64,000 nucleotides of DNA. Source: an uncultured Bacteroidales bacterium (GTDB lineage Bacteria; Bacteroidota; Bacteroidia; Bacteroidales; Paludibacteraceae). The notes beneath the pieces are model-generated. The model was not told the DNA's origin, made no database searches, and saw only the letters and a program-made list of their open reading frames with translations. This document shows positions 52,679 to 60,772 of the stretch, one piece after another. The translations under genes and the position numbers were made by a program. Numbering within the stretch: position 1 is the first letter of the stretch; every line of letters begins with the position of its first letter. Location of the stretch: contig ONEG01000008.1 of assembly GCA_900316845.1 (NCBI GenBank), positions 1-64,000 of the forward strand. Reading direction: 5' to 3'.

Positions 52679-53356
52679 AAAATACGTGCAGTATTTTTTG
52701 ACCAAGATGGTGTGCTTTTTGACTCCATGCCTTGCCATGCCAAGGCTTGGGAGATGGCGATGAACGAGAACGGAGTGCCTTATACCGCCATGGACTGTTA
52801 CCGCAACGAGGGCAGAACCGGTCCCGGCGTCATCAACGAGATCTACCAGCGCCTCCACGGTACCGACGCGCCGCAGGAACTGATCGACCACATATACGAT
52901 ACCAAGTCCCATTATTTCCTCCAACTCAATAAAGGCGAACTACCCGCACTCATTCCCGGGGTGCGCGATGTGCTGCAATACCTGCACAAGAACGGCATCC
53001 AATGTTGGGTCGTTACCGGTTCGGGCCAACGGAACCTCATCAATTCGCTCAACGACACTTTCGATGGGGTCTTCACGGGCATCATCTCTGCCTTTGATGT
53101 GAAGTACGGCAAGCCGAATCCCGAACCGTACCTCAAAGCCTGGGAGCGTTCCGGTTTCAAAAAAGAGGAATGTATGGTGGTGGAGAATGCTCCTTTGGGA
53201 ACGCGTGCCGCGAAAGCCGCAGGACTCTTCACTTGCGCCGTGAATACAGGTATTCTGCCCGACGCTGACTTGGAAGCGGAGCACGCCGACAAAGTCTTCC
53301 CGAACATGGCGGCGCTTCTCAAATGGCTGCAAGATTCTGCCATTTTGTCAGTTTGA
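52634..53356 (+). CDS. HAD-family phosphatase (beta-phosphoglucomutase-like)
   Basis: A 240-aa haloacid-dehalogenase superfamily enzyme: FFDQDGVLFDS (nucleophile Asp23, acid Asp25), VVTGSGQRN, KYGKPNPEPYLKA, and VVENAPLG. Cap domain of the beta-PGM type, substrate unknown. The first 14 residues come from a tandem repeat; true starts could be Met6 or Met11. Confidence 0.88.
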   Translation: MINDKMVNDKMVNSQKIRAVFFDQDGVLFDSMPCHAKAWEMAMNENGVPYTAMDCYRNEGRTGPGVINEIYQRLHGTDAPQELIDHIYDTKSHYFLQLNKGELPALIPGVRDVLQYLHKNGIQCWVVTGSGQRNLINSLNDTFDGVFTGIISAFDVKYGKPNPEPYLKAWERSGFKKEECMVVENAPLGTRAAKAAGLFTCAVNTGILPDADLEAEHADKVFPNMAALLKWLQDSAILSV

Positions 53357-53386
53357 ACCCGTTTGGAACATAGTTTGTGTATTGTT

Positions 53387-53434
53387 TAGTGAACTAGTAC
53401 TCTAGTACCCTAGAACTCTAGTACCCTAGTAAAT
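53387..53434. repeat. Octamer repeat (TAGTACCC) upstream of clpB
   Basis: TAGTACTC, TAGTACCC, TAGAACTC, TAGTACCC and TAGTAAAT at exact 8-nt steps, ending 22 nt before the start codon. Confidence 0.92.
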
Positions 53435-53456
53435 TATAACTAAACGATATACAACT

Positions 53457-55529
53457 ATGAACACGAACAATTACAATTCCAACAACCAGAACGAGAACCT
53501 CAAGAAGTTCGCTATCAACCTCTGTGAGCGGGCTCGAGAGGGGAAGTTAGACCCCGTCATCGGACGTGATGACGAGATCCGGCGTGTGCTCCAGATCCTG
53601 AGCCGCCGTACGAAGAACAACCCGATTCTCATCGGCGAACCGGGTGTCGGTAAGACTGCCATCGCGGAAGGCCTCGCCCATCGTATCGTACGCGGCGATG
53701 TGCCCGAGAACCTGAAAAAGAAACAAATCTACTCCCTCGATATGGGTGCCCTGATTGCGGGTGCGAAGTACCAGGGTGAGTTTGAGGAACGACTCAAAGG
53801 CGTCGTCAACGAAGTAGTGGCGGCGGCCGGAGAAATCATCCTTTTCATCGATGAGATACACACCCTCGTCGGAGCAGGAAAGTCAAGCGGTGCGATGGAC
53901 GCAGCGAATATCCTGAAACCGGCTTTGGCACGTGGCGATCTGAGAGCCATCGGTGCTACCACCCTCGATGAGTATCAGAAGTATTTTGAGACCGACAAAG
54001 CCCTGGAGCGGCGGTTCCAGAAAGTCATGGTCGATGAGCCGGACGAGGCGGCGACGATCTCTATCCTCCGTGGTCTGAAAGAGCGCTACGAGACCCACCA
54101 TAAGGTGCGTATCAAAGACGATGCCATCATCGCAGCGGTAACCCTCTCCGCGCGGTATATAACCGATCGATTCCTGCCGGATAAGGCGATTGACTTGGTC
54201 GATGAAGCCGCAGCCAAACTGCGTCTCGAGGTGGACTCCAAGCCCGAAGAGATTGATTCGCTCGACCGTCAGATCAAGCAGCTTGAGATCGAGCGCGAAG
54301 CGATTAAGCGCGATAAGGACGAAGTCAAACTCAAAGCCATTGAAGCACAGTTGACGGAGCTGAAAAAGCAATCCGACGAACTCAACGCACGCTGGAACAA
54401 AGAGAAAGGATACGTGGCTACCATCCAGAATGAGAAAGCACGTATCGAGACCCTCAAACACCAGGCGGAAGTAGCCGAGCGCGAAGGCGATTACGGCAAG
54501 GTAGCGGAGATCCGGTACAGCCAGATTCCTGCCGCCGAAGCGAACATCAAAGCCGCTCAGGACACCCTGCATCAGCTCGGTACCGATTCCCTCATCAAAG
54601 AGGAAGTCGATGAAGACGATATCGCCGAAGTAGTAGCTCGTTGGACGGGTATTCCGGTTGCAAAGATGATGCAATCCGAGCGCGACAAACTGCTCCATCT
54701 GGAGGAAGAGCTCCATAAACGTGTCATCGGCCAAGACCAAGCCATTGAAGCGGTCTCCGACGCTATCCGGCGTAGCCGTGCTGGGCTCCAGGATCCCAAA
54801 CGTCCTATCGGTTCGTTCATCTTCCTTGGTACCACCGGTGTCGGTAAGACCGAGTTGGCGAAAGCCCTTGCGGATTACCTCTTCGACGACGAGAATATGA
54901 TGACGCGTATCGATATGTCCGAGTACCAGGAGAAGTTCTCCGCGACGCGACTCATCGGTGCGCCTCCGGGATACGTGGGCTACGATGAAGGCGGACAGCT
55001 GACCGAAGCCATCCGGCGTAAACCCTACTCCGTCGTCCTCTTCGATGAGATAGAGAAAGCGCACCCCGATGTCTTCAACGTCCTGCTGCAAGTGCTCGAT
55101 GACGGTCGTCTGACGGATAACAAAGGTCGTTTGGTCAATTTCAAGAACACCTTGATTATCATGACTTCCAACCTCACGGAGGAGCAACTCCGCGCACAGG
55201 TTCGACCGGAGTTCATCAACCGTATCGATGAGATCATCCACTTCTCTGAACTGACCGAGTCGGATATCAAAGCAGTCGTCGGTCTGCAAGTGAGCCGCAT
55301 CCACAAGATGCTCGAAGAGCAGGGTATCGACCTCCGCGTCACGGACGACGCGATCAACTATATCGCCAAGGAAGGATACGACCCGCAGTTCGGCGCACGG
55401 CCTGTCAAGAGAGCCCTCCAGCGCCTCGTCCTCAACGAGCTGTCCAAGGCCATCATCGGCGGCAGAGTAGATCAATCCAAACCCGTCATCGTCGAGCTCC
55501 GCGACGGCGAACTCAAGTTCCGCAACTAA
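53457..55529 (+). CDS. clpB: ClpB-type disaggregase lacking the N-terminal domain
   Basis: A 690-aa AAA+ protein: NBD1 with Walker A GEPGVGKT (60-67) and LFIDEIHTL, an M-domain coiled coil (about 270-365), NBD2 with [10 protein letters not shown] and [13 protein letters not shown]. Usual ClpB is about 860 aa; here the ~140-residue N-domain is absent and replaced by an Asn-rich leader ([18 protein letters not shown]). About 20 residues between TSNL and [10 protein letters not shown] are also missing. It resembles the internal-start short ClpB form, but as a genuine gene. Confidence 0.92.
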   Translation: MNTNNYNSNNQNENLKKFAINLCERAREGKLDPVIGRDDEIRRVLQILSRRTKNNPILIGEPGVGKTAIAEGLAHRIVRGDVPENLKKKQIYSLDMGALIAGAKYQGEFEERLKGVVNEVVAAAGEIILFIDEIHTLVGAGKSSGAMDAANILKPALARGDLRAIGATTLDEYQKYFETDKALERRFQKVMVDEPDEAATISILRGLKERYETHHKVRIKDDAIIAAVTLSARYITDRFLPDKAIDLVDEAAAKLRLEVDSKPEEIDSLDRQIKQLEIEREAIKRDKDEVKLKAIEAQLTELKKQSDELNARWNKEKGYVATIQNEKARIETLKHQAEVAEREGDYGKVAEIRYSQIPAAEANIKAAQDTLHQLGTDSLIKEEVDEDDIAEVVARWTGIPVAKMMQSERDKLLHLEEELHKRVIGQDQAIEAVSDAIRRSRAGLQDPKRPIGSFIFLGTTGVGKTELAKALADYLFDDENMMTRIDMSEYQEKFSATRLIGAPPGYVGYDEGGQLTEAIRRKPYSVVLFDEIEKAHPDVFNVLLQVLDDGRLTDNKGRLVNFKNTLIIMTSNLTEEQLRAQVRPEFINRIDEIIHFSELTESDIKAVVGLQVSRIHKMLEEQGIDLRVTDDAINYIAKEGYDPQFGARPVKRALQRLVLNELSKAIIGGRVDQSKPVIVELRDGELKFRN

Positions 55530-55535
55530 CGGATT

Positions 55536-55558
55536 TTATGGTAGCTTTTTTACCATAA
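55536..55558 (+). terminator. Possible weak terminator after clpB
   Basis: Stem TTATGGTA / TACCATAA with a T-rich loop, without a following T tract. Confidence 0.4.
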
Positions 55559-55617
55559 TCAATCACTAATTTTCAAAAAATGGCATACAAATTTGCGTAT
55601 GTCATTTTTTTATGTAC

Positions 55618-55655
55618 CTTTATATACAGAGTTTCGGGAACGAGGCTCTGTTTTT
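55618..55655 (+). terminator. Hairpin plus T7 directly after a promoter-like sequence (copy 1)
   Basis: CAGAG-TTTCGGGAACGAGG-CTCTG followed by TTTTTTT, placed about 8 nt after TACCTTTA (with a TTTG 19 nt before it). It is near-identical to 57102-57134. Confidence 0.6.
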
Positions 55656-55722
55656 TTGTGCCTGCTTTTCTGCCCGTAGATGCATCAAAATATGCAAAAA
55701 TCAAAAATACTACCTTACATAT

Positions 55723-55753
55723 TTGCATATTTCAGAAAAAAGTTGTAATTTTG
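55723..55753 (+). promoter_or_regulatory. Promoter of the WYL fragment / YhcG nuclease unit
   Basis: TTG (55723-55725, TTTGCATATT context), 20 nt, TAATTTTG (55746-55753). Confidence 0.85.
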
Positions 55754-55775
55754 CAAGCCATTTGATAAATACGCT

Positions 55776-55910
55776 ATGCCGCAAACGAAACAAAAACTCA
55801 TACGACATTATGCGCTTGACCGCTGTTTGAAAAATCACAATGTTTTGAATATTGAGAAAACAGGCAAAATGCACGATTTATATAATAGAAATATATTCAA
55901 CTATGGCTAA
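55776..55910 (+). pseudogene. N-terminal fragment of a WYL-type regulator
   Basis: A 44-codon frame (MPQTKQKLIRHYALDRCLKN...) that resembles the first 20 residues of Bacteroidetes WYL-domain regulators (the I-R-Y-x-x-L-D-x-C-L-x-N pattern), then stops making sense. It begins 23 nt after a promoter and ends across the YhcG start codon. It may be a broken gene now serving as a leader reading frame. It contains the left copy of a ~47-bp direct repeat flanking the nuclease gene. Confidence 0.55.
55836..55883. repeat. Flanking direct repeat, left copy
   Basis: From CAATGTTT to TGCACGATTTATAT; imperfect match to 57052-57097 on the other side of the nuclease gene (shared AGGCAAAA and TGCACGATTTATAT). 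Confidence 0.8.
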
Positions 55911-57009
55911 TATAGAAACAACGCAAAGGATTGAAGCATTGTTCGAGCGCATATCGTCCTTAATTGACCAAGCGCGGACTTATGCGATAAGTGCTGTCAA
56001 AATAGCAGAAGTCAAAACCCGCTATGAAGTGGGGCGCTATATCTTAGAAGACGAGCAGCAAGGCGAACGGGCAAAGTACGGAGAACAAGTCCTCAAACAA
56101 TTATCCGCACGTTTAATGGAGCGATATGGGGCTGACTGGACGTATGATACGCTCGTTAGATGTCGTAAGTTCTATCAGGCTTATGCGAATGCTTCAATTG
56201 TAGCAACGCCGTTGCCACAATTAGGAAATCAAGGTGAAGCGCCTGATTCTAAACAAGTTGCAGATTGTGGCAACGGCGTTGCTACAATTCAATTGCCTCG
56301 ATTTATCCTCTCTTGGTCGCACTATCTTATTCTGATGCGCATAGAGAATATCGAAGCACGCAGTTTCTATGAATTGGAGTGTGCGCAGCAACAATGGTCT
56401 GTCAAGCAACTCAGCCGTCAAGTCGGGAGCAGTTTGTATGAGCGTCTTGCGCTTAGTCGTAAGAAAGAGGAGGTGATGCGTTTGGCACAAGAAGGTCAGA
56501 CAGTAGAGAAGCCGGAAGATATAATAAAGAATCCGCTTACTTTGGAGTTTCTTGGTCTTAAACCGGAGACCGTATATACAGAATCGAAGTTAGAAAATGC
56601 TATTATCAGCAAGATGCAGCAGTTCCTGCTTGAACTGGGCAAGGGATTCTTGTTCGAGGCTCGCCAGAAGCGTTTTACATTCGATGAACGCAATTTCTAT
56701 GTGGATCTGGTGTTTTATAACCGTCTGCTCAAATGTTATGTACTGATTGATCTCAAAACCGGCGATTTGACACATCAAGACCTTGGTCAAATGCAGATGT
56801 ATGTCAATTATTACGACCGCTATGTTAAGCAAGACTTTGAGAACCCGACAATAGGTATTTTGCTCTGTAGTGAAAAGAGCGATGCCTTGGTAGAACTGAC
56901 TTTGCCGGAAGACTCTAATGTGTATGCTTCGCAATATTCACTGTATTTACCGGACAAAGCACTGCTTCAACGCAAGCTCAAGGAATGGCGCGAAGAATTA
57001 GCGGAATAA
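55903..57009 (+). CDS. YhcG/DUF1016 PDDEXK nuclease-domain protein
   Basis: A 368-aa protein: N-terminal DUF1016_N helical domain (about 10-180, with YEVGRYI, VLKQLSARL and LSWSHYLILMRI) and C-terminal PDDEXK nuclease domain (about 210-360; FYVDLVFYNRLLKCYVLIDLKTGDLTHQDLGQMQMYVNYYDR holds the D...D-L-K core). The family is often near restriction or defence genes. A 94-bp inverted-repeat element (56196-56289) is read in frame between the two halves, coding for about 31 extra residues. Confidence 0.88.
   Translation: MANIETTQRIEALFERISSLIDQARTYAISAVKIAEVKTRYEVGRYILEDEQQGERAKYGEQVLKQLSARLMERYGADWTYDTLVRCRKFYQAYANASIVATPLPQLGNQGEAPDSKQVADCGNGVATIQLPRFILSWSHYLILMRIENIEARSFYELECAQQQWSVKQLSRQVGSSLYERLALSRKKEEVMRLAQEGQTVEKPEDIIKNPLTLEFLGLKPETVYTESKLENAIISKMQQFLLELGKGFLFEARQKRFTFDERNFYVDLVFYNRLLKCYVLIDLKTGDLTHQDLGQMQMYVNYYDRYVKQDFENPTIGILLCSEKSDALVELTLPEDSNVYASQYSLYLPDKALLQRKLKEWREELAE
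56196..56289. repeat. In-frame inverted-repeat element inside the YhcG nuclease gene
   Basis: Two perfect 26-bp arms (AATTGTAGCAACGCCGTTGC... at 56196-56221; its reverse complement at 56264-56289) enclose 42 nt. Each arm contains its own palindrome GCAACGCCGTTGC. Confidence 0.95.
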
Positions 57010-57051
57010 GACCTAAAATGGGAGACGATTTCACATATTCAAATAATCCAG

Positions 57052-57097
57052 GCAATGTTTGGAAAATTGAAAAATAGGCAAAAATGCACGATTTATA
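57052..57097. repeat. Flanking direct repeat, right copy
   Basis: Imperfect copy of 55836-55883, 43 nt after the nuclease stop codon. Confidence 0.8.
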
Positions 57098-57101
57098 TTT
57101 G

Positions 57102-57134
57102 CAGAGTTTCGAAAACGAGGCTCTGTTTTTTTGT
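57102..57134 (+). terminator. Hairpin plus T7 after the nuclease gene (copy 2)
   Basis: CAGAG-TTTCGAAAACGAGG-CTCTG followed by TTTTTTT. It can serve as the terminator of the nuclease gene, and its twin lies upstream at 55618-55655. Confidence 0.75.
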
Positions 57135-57186
57135 TTCTATAAAAATGCAGATTTTTTTGTGGATGCTGGAAAAAAGAGAGATTTAT

Positions 57187-57217
57187 TTGCATAATTCAGA
57201 AAAAAGTAGTACCTTTG
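57187..57217 (+). promoter_or_regulatory. Promoter of the RhuM gene
   Basis: TTG (57187-57189, TTTGCATAAT context), 20 nt, TACCTTTG (57210-57217). Confidence 0.85.
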
Positions 57218-57239
57218 CAAGCGCAATTAGATTCTTTTT

Positions 57240-58274
57240 ATGAATACACAAGATCTTACAAAAGATACCAAAGGAGAGATTGTTATCTATCAATCTGAAG
57301 AAGGGAGAGTTTCTGTTGATGTATTGTTTCAAGACGAAACGGTTTGGTTGCCTATTGAGCAAATGAGTATATTGTTTGGAAAATCGCGCTCTACCATCAA
57401 CGAGCATATTCTGAATATTTACAAGGAAGGTGAACTTTCCGAAGCAGATACGGTGAGAAAAATCGGAATTTCCGACTTTTCTACCAAACCCACCAATTTC
57501 TACAACCTTGATGTCGTCATTTCTGTCGGTTATCGTGTTCATTCCGTGCAAGGTACGCGTTTCCGTCAATGGGCTACTCAGCGCATTCACGAATATATCA
57601 TAAAAGGCTACACATTGGATGACGAACGGCTAAAAGGTAACGGAGGACGTTATTTCCGCGAATTACTCCAGCGTATCCGCGATATTCGTAGTAGTGAGCG
57701 CAACCTCTATCAGCAAGTGACCGACATCTATGCAACTGCGGTGGATTATGATCCGAAAGCCGAGATTACACGTCAGTTCTTTGCTACGGTGCAAAACAAG
57801 ATGCACTATGCAGCACACCAACATACAGCGGCTGAGGTGGTCTATGACAGAGTCGATAATGAAAAGCCGATGCTCGGCATGACGAACTTCAAAGGGAACT
57901 ATATCACAAAAGATGATGTAACTATTGCCAAGAACTATTTGACGGAAATAGAACTCCAGCGACTAAATCTGTTGGTGTCTCAGTTCTTCGACTATGCGGA
58001 ATTGCAAGCGATGGAGCAACATCCTATGACCATGCAAGAGTGGATAGACGAACTCGATCGGGTGCTAAGCAATAACCGTCGCCCGTTGTTAGAAGGAAGC
58101 GGTTCTATAAGCCACCAACAAGCGCAAGAAAAAGCCGTGCACGAATACACCATCTATCGTCAGCGAGAGATGAACCAATTAGAGTCCGACTATGATCGCG
58201 CCATACGACAGTTATCTCTTTTCAGCGGTTCCACCGAACAACTCTCAGGAGAAACATCAATAGATGAAGAATAA
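57240..58274 (+). CDS. RhuM-family protein
   Basis: A 344-aa protein of the virulence RhuM family: GEIVIYQSEEGRVSVDVLFQDETVWLPIEQMSILFGKSRSTINEHI (winged-HTH-like) followed by the conserved FYNLDVVISVGYRVHSVQGTRFRQWATQRI, then a C-terminal helical part (KGNYITKDDVTIAKNYLTEIELQRLN). Common in mobile and defence islands of gut bacteria; biochemical role not settled. It has its own promoter. Confidence 0.93.
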   Translation: MNTQDLTKDTKGEIVIYQSEEGRVSVDVLFQDETVWLPIEQMSILFGKSRSTINEHILNIYKEGELSEADTVRKIGISDFSTKPTNFYNLDVVISVGYRVHSVQGTRFRQWATQRIHEYIIKGYTLDDERLKGNGGRYFRELLQRIRDIRSSERNLYQQVTDIYATAVDYDPKAEITRQFFATVQNKMHYAAHQHTAAEVVYDRVDNEKPMLGMTNFKGNYITKDDVTIAKNYLTEIELQRLNLLVSQFFDYAELQAMEQHPMTMQEWIDELDRVLSNNRRPLLEGSGSISHQQAQEKAVHEYTIYRQREMNQLESDYDRAIRQLSLFSGSTEQLSGETSIDEE

Positions 58275-58475
58275 AGGTTACTCTTAGCAATTGGGTGACA
58301 TGAATAGATGAACGCCGCTCACCCCTTCGTCTATTGCGTCGGGATTAAATCCCGACATCGGCTCTCTGAGCCGCGTTCTGCCTTCGTCCGTTCAATATAA
58401 ATAATTTTTGGATCCCAAGTGCAGATTTTTTTGTCTATTGTCTTTCTACTTTTGTCTAAAAATCTTTGATTATAT
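58275..58475. other. Intergenic, with a small hairpin
   Basis: No gene. GTCGGGATTAAATCCCGAC (about 58339-58357) and GGCTCTCTGAGCC form short hairpins without a T tract. The rest is AT-rich with no visible structure. Confidence 0.6.
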
Positions 58476-58547
58476 TTGCATATTTGAAAAAAAATCTATA
58501 AATTTGCACACTCTTTCAGTTTGTGGGAGTATGAAGCAGTAATTTTG
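58476..58547 (+). promoter_or_regulatory. Two tandem promoters of the WYL gene
   Basis: P1: TTG (58476-58478, TTTGCATATT), 20 nt, TAAATTTG (58499-58506). P2: TTTGTG (58520-58525), 14 nt, TAATTTTG (58540-58547), the short-spacer form shared with 60690-60717 and 61405-61432. Confidence 0.75.
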
Positions 58548-58569
58548 CACCGTGAAAAATTTAACGCAC

Positions 58570-59496
58570 ATGGAAACGAAGAAAAAACTTAAATCATCAA
58601 CTGCTTATCTTTTCAACTGCTATATTTGGCTGTTGAACACCATCGCACGCGGTCCTATTTCACGCGCAGCGATAGATGAAAAATGGGCACACTCGTCCGT
58701 TAACGAGTACAAACAGGACTATCTCCCGGAGAGTAATTTCCATCGGTGGAAAAGCACGGTTGAAATGCTTTTTGATGTCCATATCAAATGCAATGCCTAT
58801 AATGAGTATTATATTGAAGAGGCATCTGACTTACGCGGCACAGATCTGCGTTTGCGCTTATTGAACTTAATGTCGATGGATAGCCTGCTTAAAGACAGCA
58901 AGGAACTATCCGACCAAATTCTATTTGAGCCGATACCGTCTGGAGAAAAGTTCCTTGCGCCTATCATTGAAGCCCTGCGCGATAAGACAGCTATAGAAAT
59001 GACTTATCAGAGTTTTACAAAGGACTATCCCGCAACATTCATCGTTGAGCCATATTGTCTCAAGATGTTCAAGCAACGTTGGTACGTATTGGCATACTCA
59101 CCCGGTATAGATCAAACGTATTTGTATTCGCTTGACCGCATCCATGCCATTGAACCGACTACGCAGAAATATAAGTTGCCCAAAGGCTTCAATGCGGAAG
59201 CGTATTTCAAAGACGCTTATGGTACTGCTGATTTGAATTACGAGCCGGTCGAGGTTAAAATATCCGTTTCAGCCGAGCAAGTACCTTATTTGCGTTCCTT
59301 GCCGTTGCATACTTCGCAAGAAGAAATAGAGACGAATGAAGAGTATTCTATCTTCCGGTATTTTATTATTCCGAGCACCGACTTCAAGCAGGAATTATAC
59401 AAATACGGTTCCGATGTTGAGGTGCTTGCTCCGGAATCGATGCGGAAAGAGTTTGCGGAAGATGCAGATAGAGTAAATAAAATGTATAACCACTAA
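58570..59496 (+). CDS. WYL-domain transcriptional regulator
   Basis: A 308-aa regulator: N-terminal wHTH-like region (about 1-75), WYL domain (about 120-205, AIEMTYQSFTKDYPATFIVEPYCLKMFKQRWYVLAYSPG) and WCX tail (about 215-300). WYL proteins sense nucleic acids or nucleotides and often control defence genes. The ATG at 58570 is chosen because an in-frame GTG at 58552 coincides with the transcription start region. Confidence 0.92.
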   Translation: METKKKLKSSTAYLFNCYIWLLNTIARGPISRAAIDEKWAHSSVNEYKQDYLPESNFHRWKSTVEMLFDVHIKCNAYNEYYIEEASDLRGTDLRLRLLNLMSMDSLLKDSKELSDQILFEPIPSGEKFLAPIIEALRDKTAIEMTYQSFTKDYPATFIVEPYCLKMFKQRWYVLAYSPGIDQTYLYSLDRIHAIEPTTQKYKLPKGFNAEAYFKDAYGTADLNYEPVEVKISVSAEQVPYLRSLPLHTSQEEIETNEEYSIFRYFIIPSTDFKQELYKYGSDVEVLAPESMRKEFAEDADRVNKMYNH

Positions 59497-59508
59497 AAAC
59501 TTAATAAT

Positions 59509-60309
59509 ATGGATTACGTAAAAAAGAATGAAGACATCTTACATAGATGGGAGCAAGAATATATTAAGCGTGGTCATAATGTGTCATTTACTCCTGATGG
59601 CATTATGTATCGTGGTAAGGAATATCGGGATGGCGCCAATTGGGTACATTTAGAATCTGGCAGAGAAAATGAGTTGTGGGCCAAAGTTCCTTTGCGCATA
59701 TTATTTTTAACAAAAGATCAAAATGGAGGCGACGATCATTCTAATTGGTGGGACTTACGAGGTGATTCTTACCATCATCCAGATAGTGATTTTGAGGAAT
59801 ACCGTTTATATAAACAATACGCATTTAATACCAATATTGTTAATATTTTATACGGTCTCGTGAAAACTATCCCTAATATGATGATTAACTTCGAAGATAT
59901 CAACGTGCAGGAAGCATTAAAACTTGCAGATAGCTATCCATATGCGAGAATAAATTGTAAAAAGGAGACTGGTGGAAGTGATTGCAAAGATGAGGTGTTA
60001 TCAAAAGCTATTGATGATTATAGAGACTTTTTACAGGAACAAATATGTAATTTGGATGCTGATATTTTCGTTTGTTGCGGGAATCACAACGACAATAACA
60101 TTATTCTTAATAATCTTAATGAGTTTTATTGTGGAAAGTTTAAATGGATTGATTATGCCACTTGGTACAATGAGGAAGAAAACAAACTTGCGATAGATTT
60201 GTATCATCTTAGTCGTCCTTACTATGCAAGAAAGACAATGTATGAAGATGCAATTATACCATATCACAACTTCATACAGAAGCACCCAGAATTTGTTAAA
60301 CATCGTTAA
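59509..60309 (+). CDS. Unknown protein, possibly uracil-DNA-glycosylase-like
   Basis: A 266-aa soluble protein 12 nt after the WYL gene. The layout is loosely like the UDG superfamily: an early LRILFLTKDQNGGDDHSNWWD, a middle NTNIVNILYG...YARINCKKETGGSDC, ADIFVCCGN, and a late LYHLSRPYYAR in the place of the H-P-S-x-Y motif. This is a pattern impression only. Its higher A/T content and its partner WYL gene suggest horizontal origin and a possible nucleic-acid role. Confidence 0.4.
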   Translation: MDYVKKNEDILHRWEQEYIKRGHNVSFTPDGIMYRGKEYRDGANWVHLESGRENELWAKVPLRILFLTKDQNGGDDHSNWWDLRGDSYHHPDSDFEEYRLYKQYAFNTNIVNILYGLVKTIPNMMINFEDINVQEALKLADSYPYARINCKKETGGSDCKDEVLSKAIDDYRDFLQEQICNLDADIFVCCGNHNDNNIILNNLNEFYCGKFKWIDYATWYNEEENKLAIDLYHLSRPYYARKTMYEDAIIPYHNFIQKHPEFVKHR

Positions 60310-60326
60310 TTTTAAATAATTTAGTT

Positions 60327-60671
60327 ATGCCTAACATGATTACACTCGGCAGTGAACTGATTAGAATCAATCCTGCAAAAAACACAATTGAGTATTCAAC
60401 AAATGGTGGACGTTTCTGGGTGTCTCGTTGCACAAGTTCTTCGTATGGAACATTTGTTGACTTATTGCCATTTGGGAATGAGCTTATTGCAATTACAAGC
60501 AAAGGAGTCTATGCTTCCACAAACAAGGGCAGTTTTTGGGTATCAAGATGTACAAGTTCTTCCTATGGAGAATTTCTTTCATTAACCGACGGCGGAAAAG
60601 AAATCTTGGCACAAACTTCCAAAGGTTTGTATTATAGTACAAATGGCGGTCGCTTTTGGGTAAGAAGATAA
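60327..60671 (+). CDS. Small beta-propeller-like repeat protein
   Basis: A 114-aa cytoplasmic protein made of three ~40-residue repeats: NTIEYSTNGGRFWVSRCTSSSYG, GVYASTNKGSFWVSRCTSSSYG and GLYYSTNGGRFWVRR. The S-T-N-G-G-x-F-W pattern resembles BNR/sialidase repeat blades. Three blades are too few for one propeller, so it may oligomerise or be a fragment of a larger gene. It is 17 nt after the preceding gene, likely the same transcript. Confidence 0.6.
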   Translation: MPNMITLGSELIRINPAKNTIEYSTNGGRFWVSRCTSSSYGTFVDLLPFGNELIAITSKGVYASTNKGSFWVSRCTSSSYGEFLSLTDGGKEILAQTSKGLYYSTNGGRFWVRR

Positions 60672-60689
60672 AAAATGTGCCTCTTCCTT

Positions 60690-60717
60690 TTTGTGGGAGT
60701 TTGGTTTTGTAATTTTG
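60690..60717 (+). promoter_or_regulatory. Short-spacer promoter with 5' hairpin
   Basis: TTTGTG, 14 nt, TAATTTTG (60710-60717). GCAGCGTGA / TCACGCTGC (60717-60744) forms a hairpin right at the expected 5' end of the RNA. Confidence 0.7.
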
Positions 60718-60772
60718 CAGCGTGATTCGTTTGGGTCACGCTGCATTATTATAATAATCAAATTAACAAGTT

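Noticed and set aside
53883..55475. Long minus-strand open frame opposite clpB
   Set aside because: Antisense shadow of a clear AAA+ gene.
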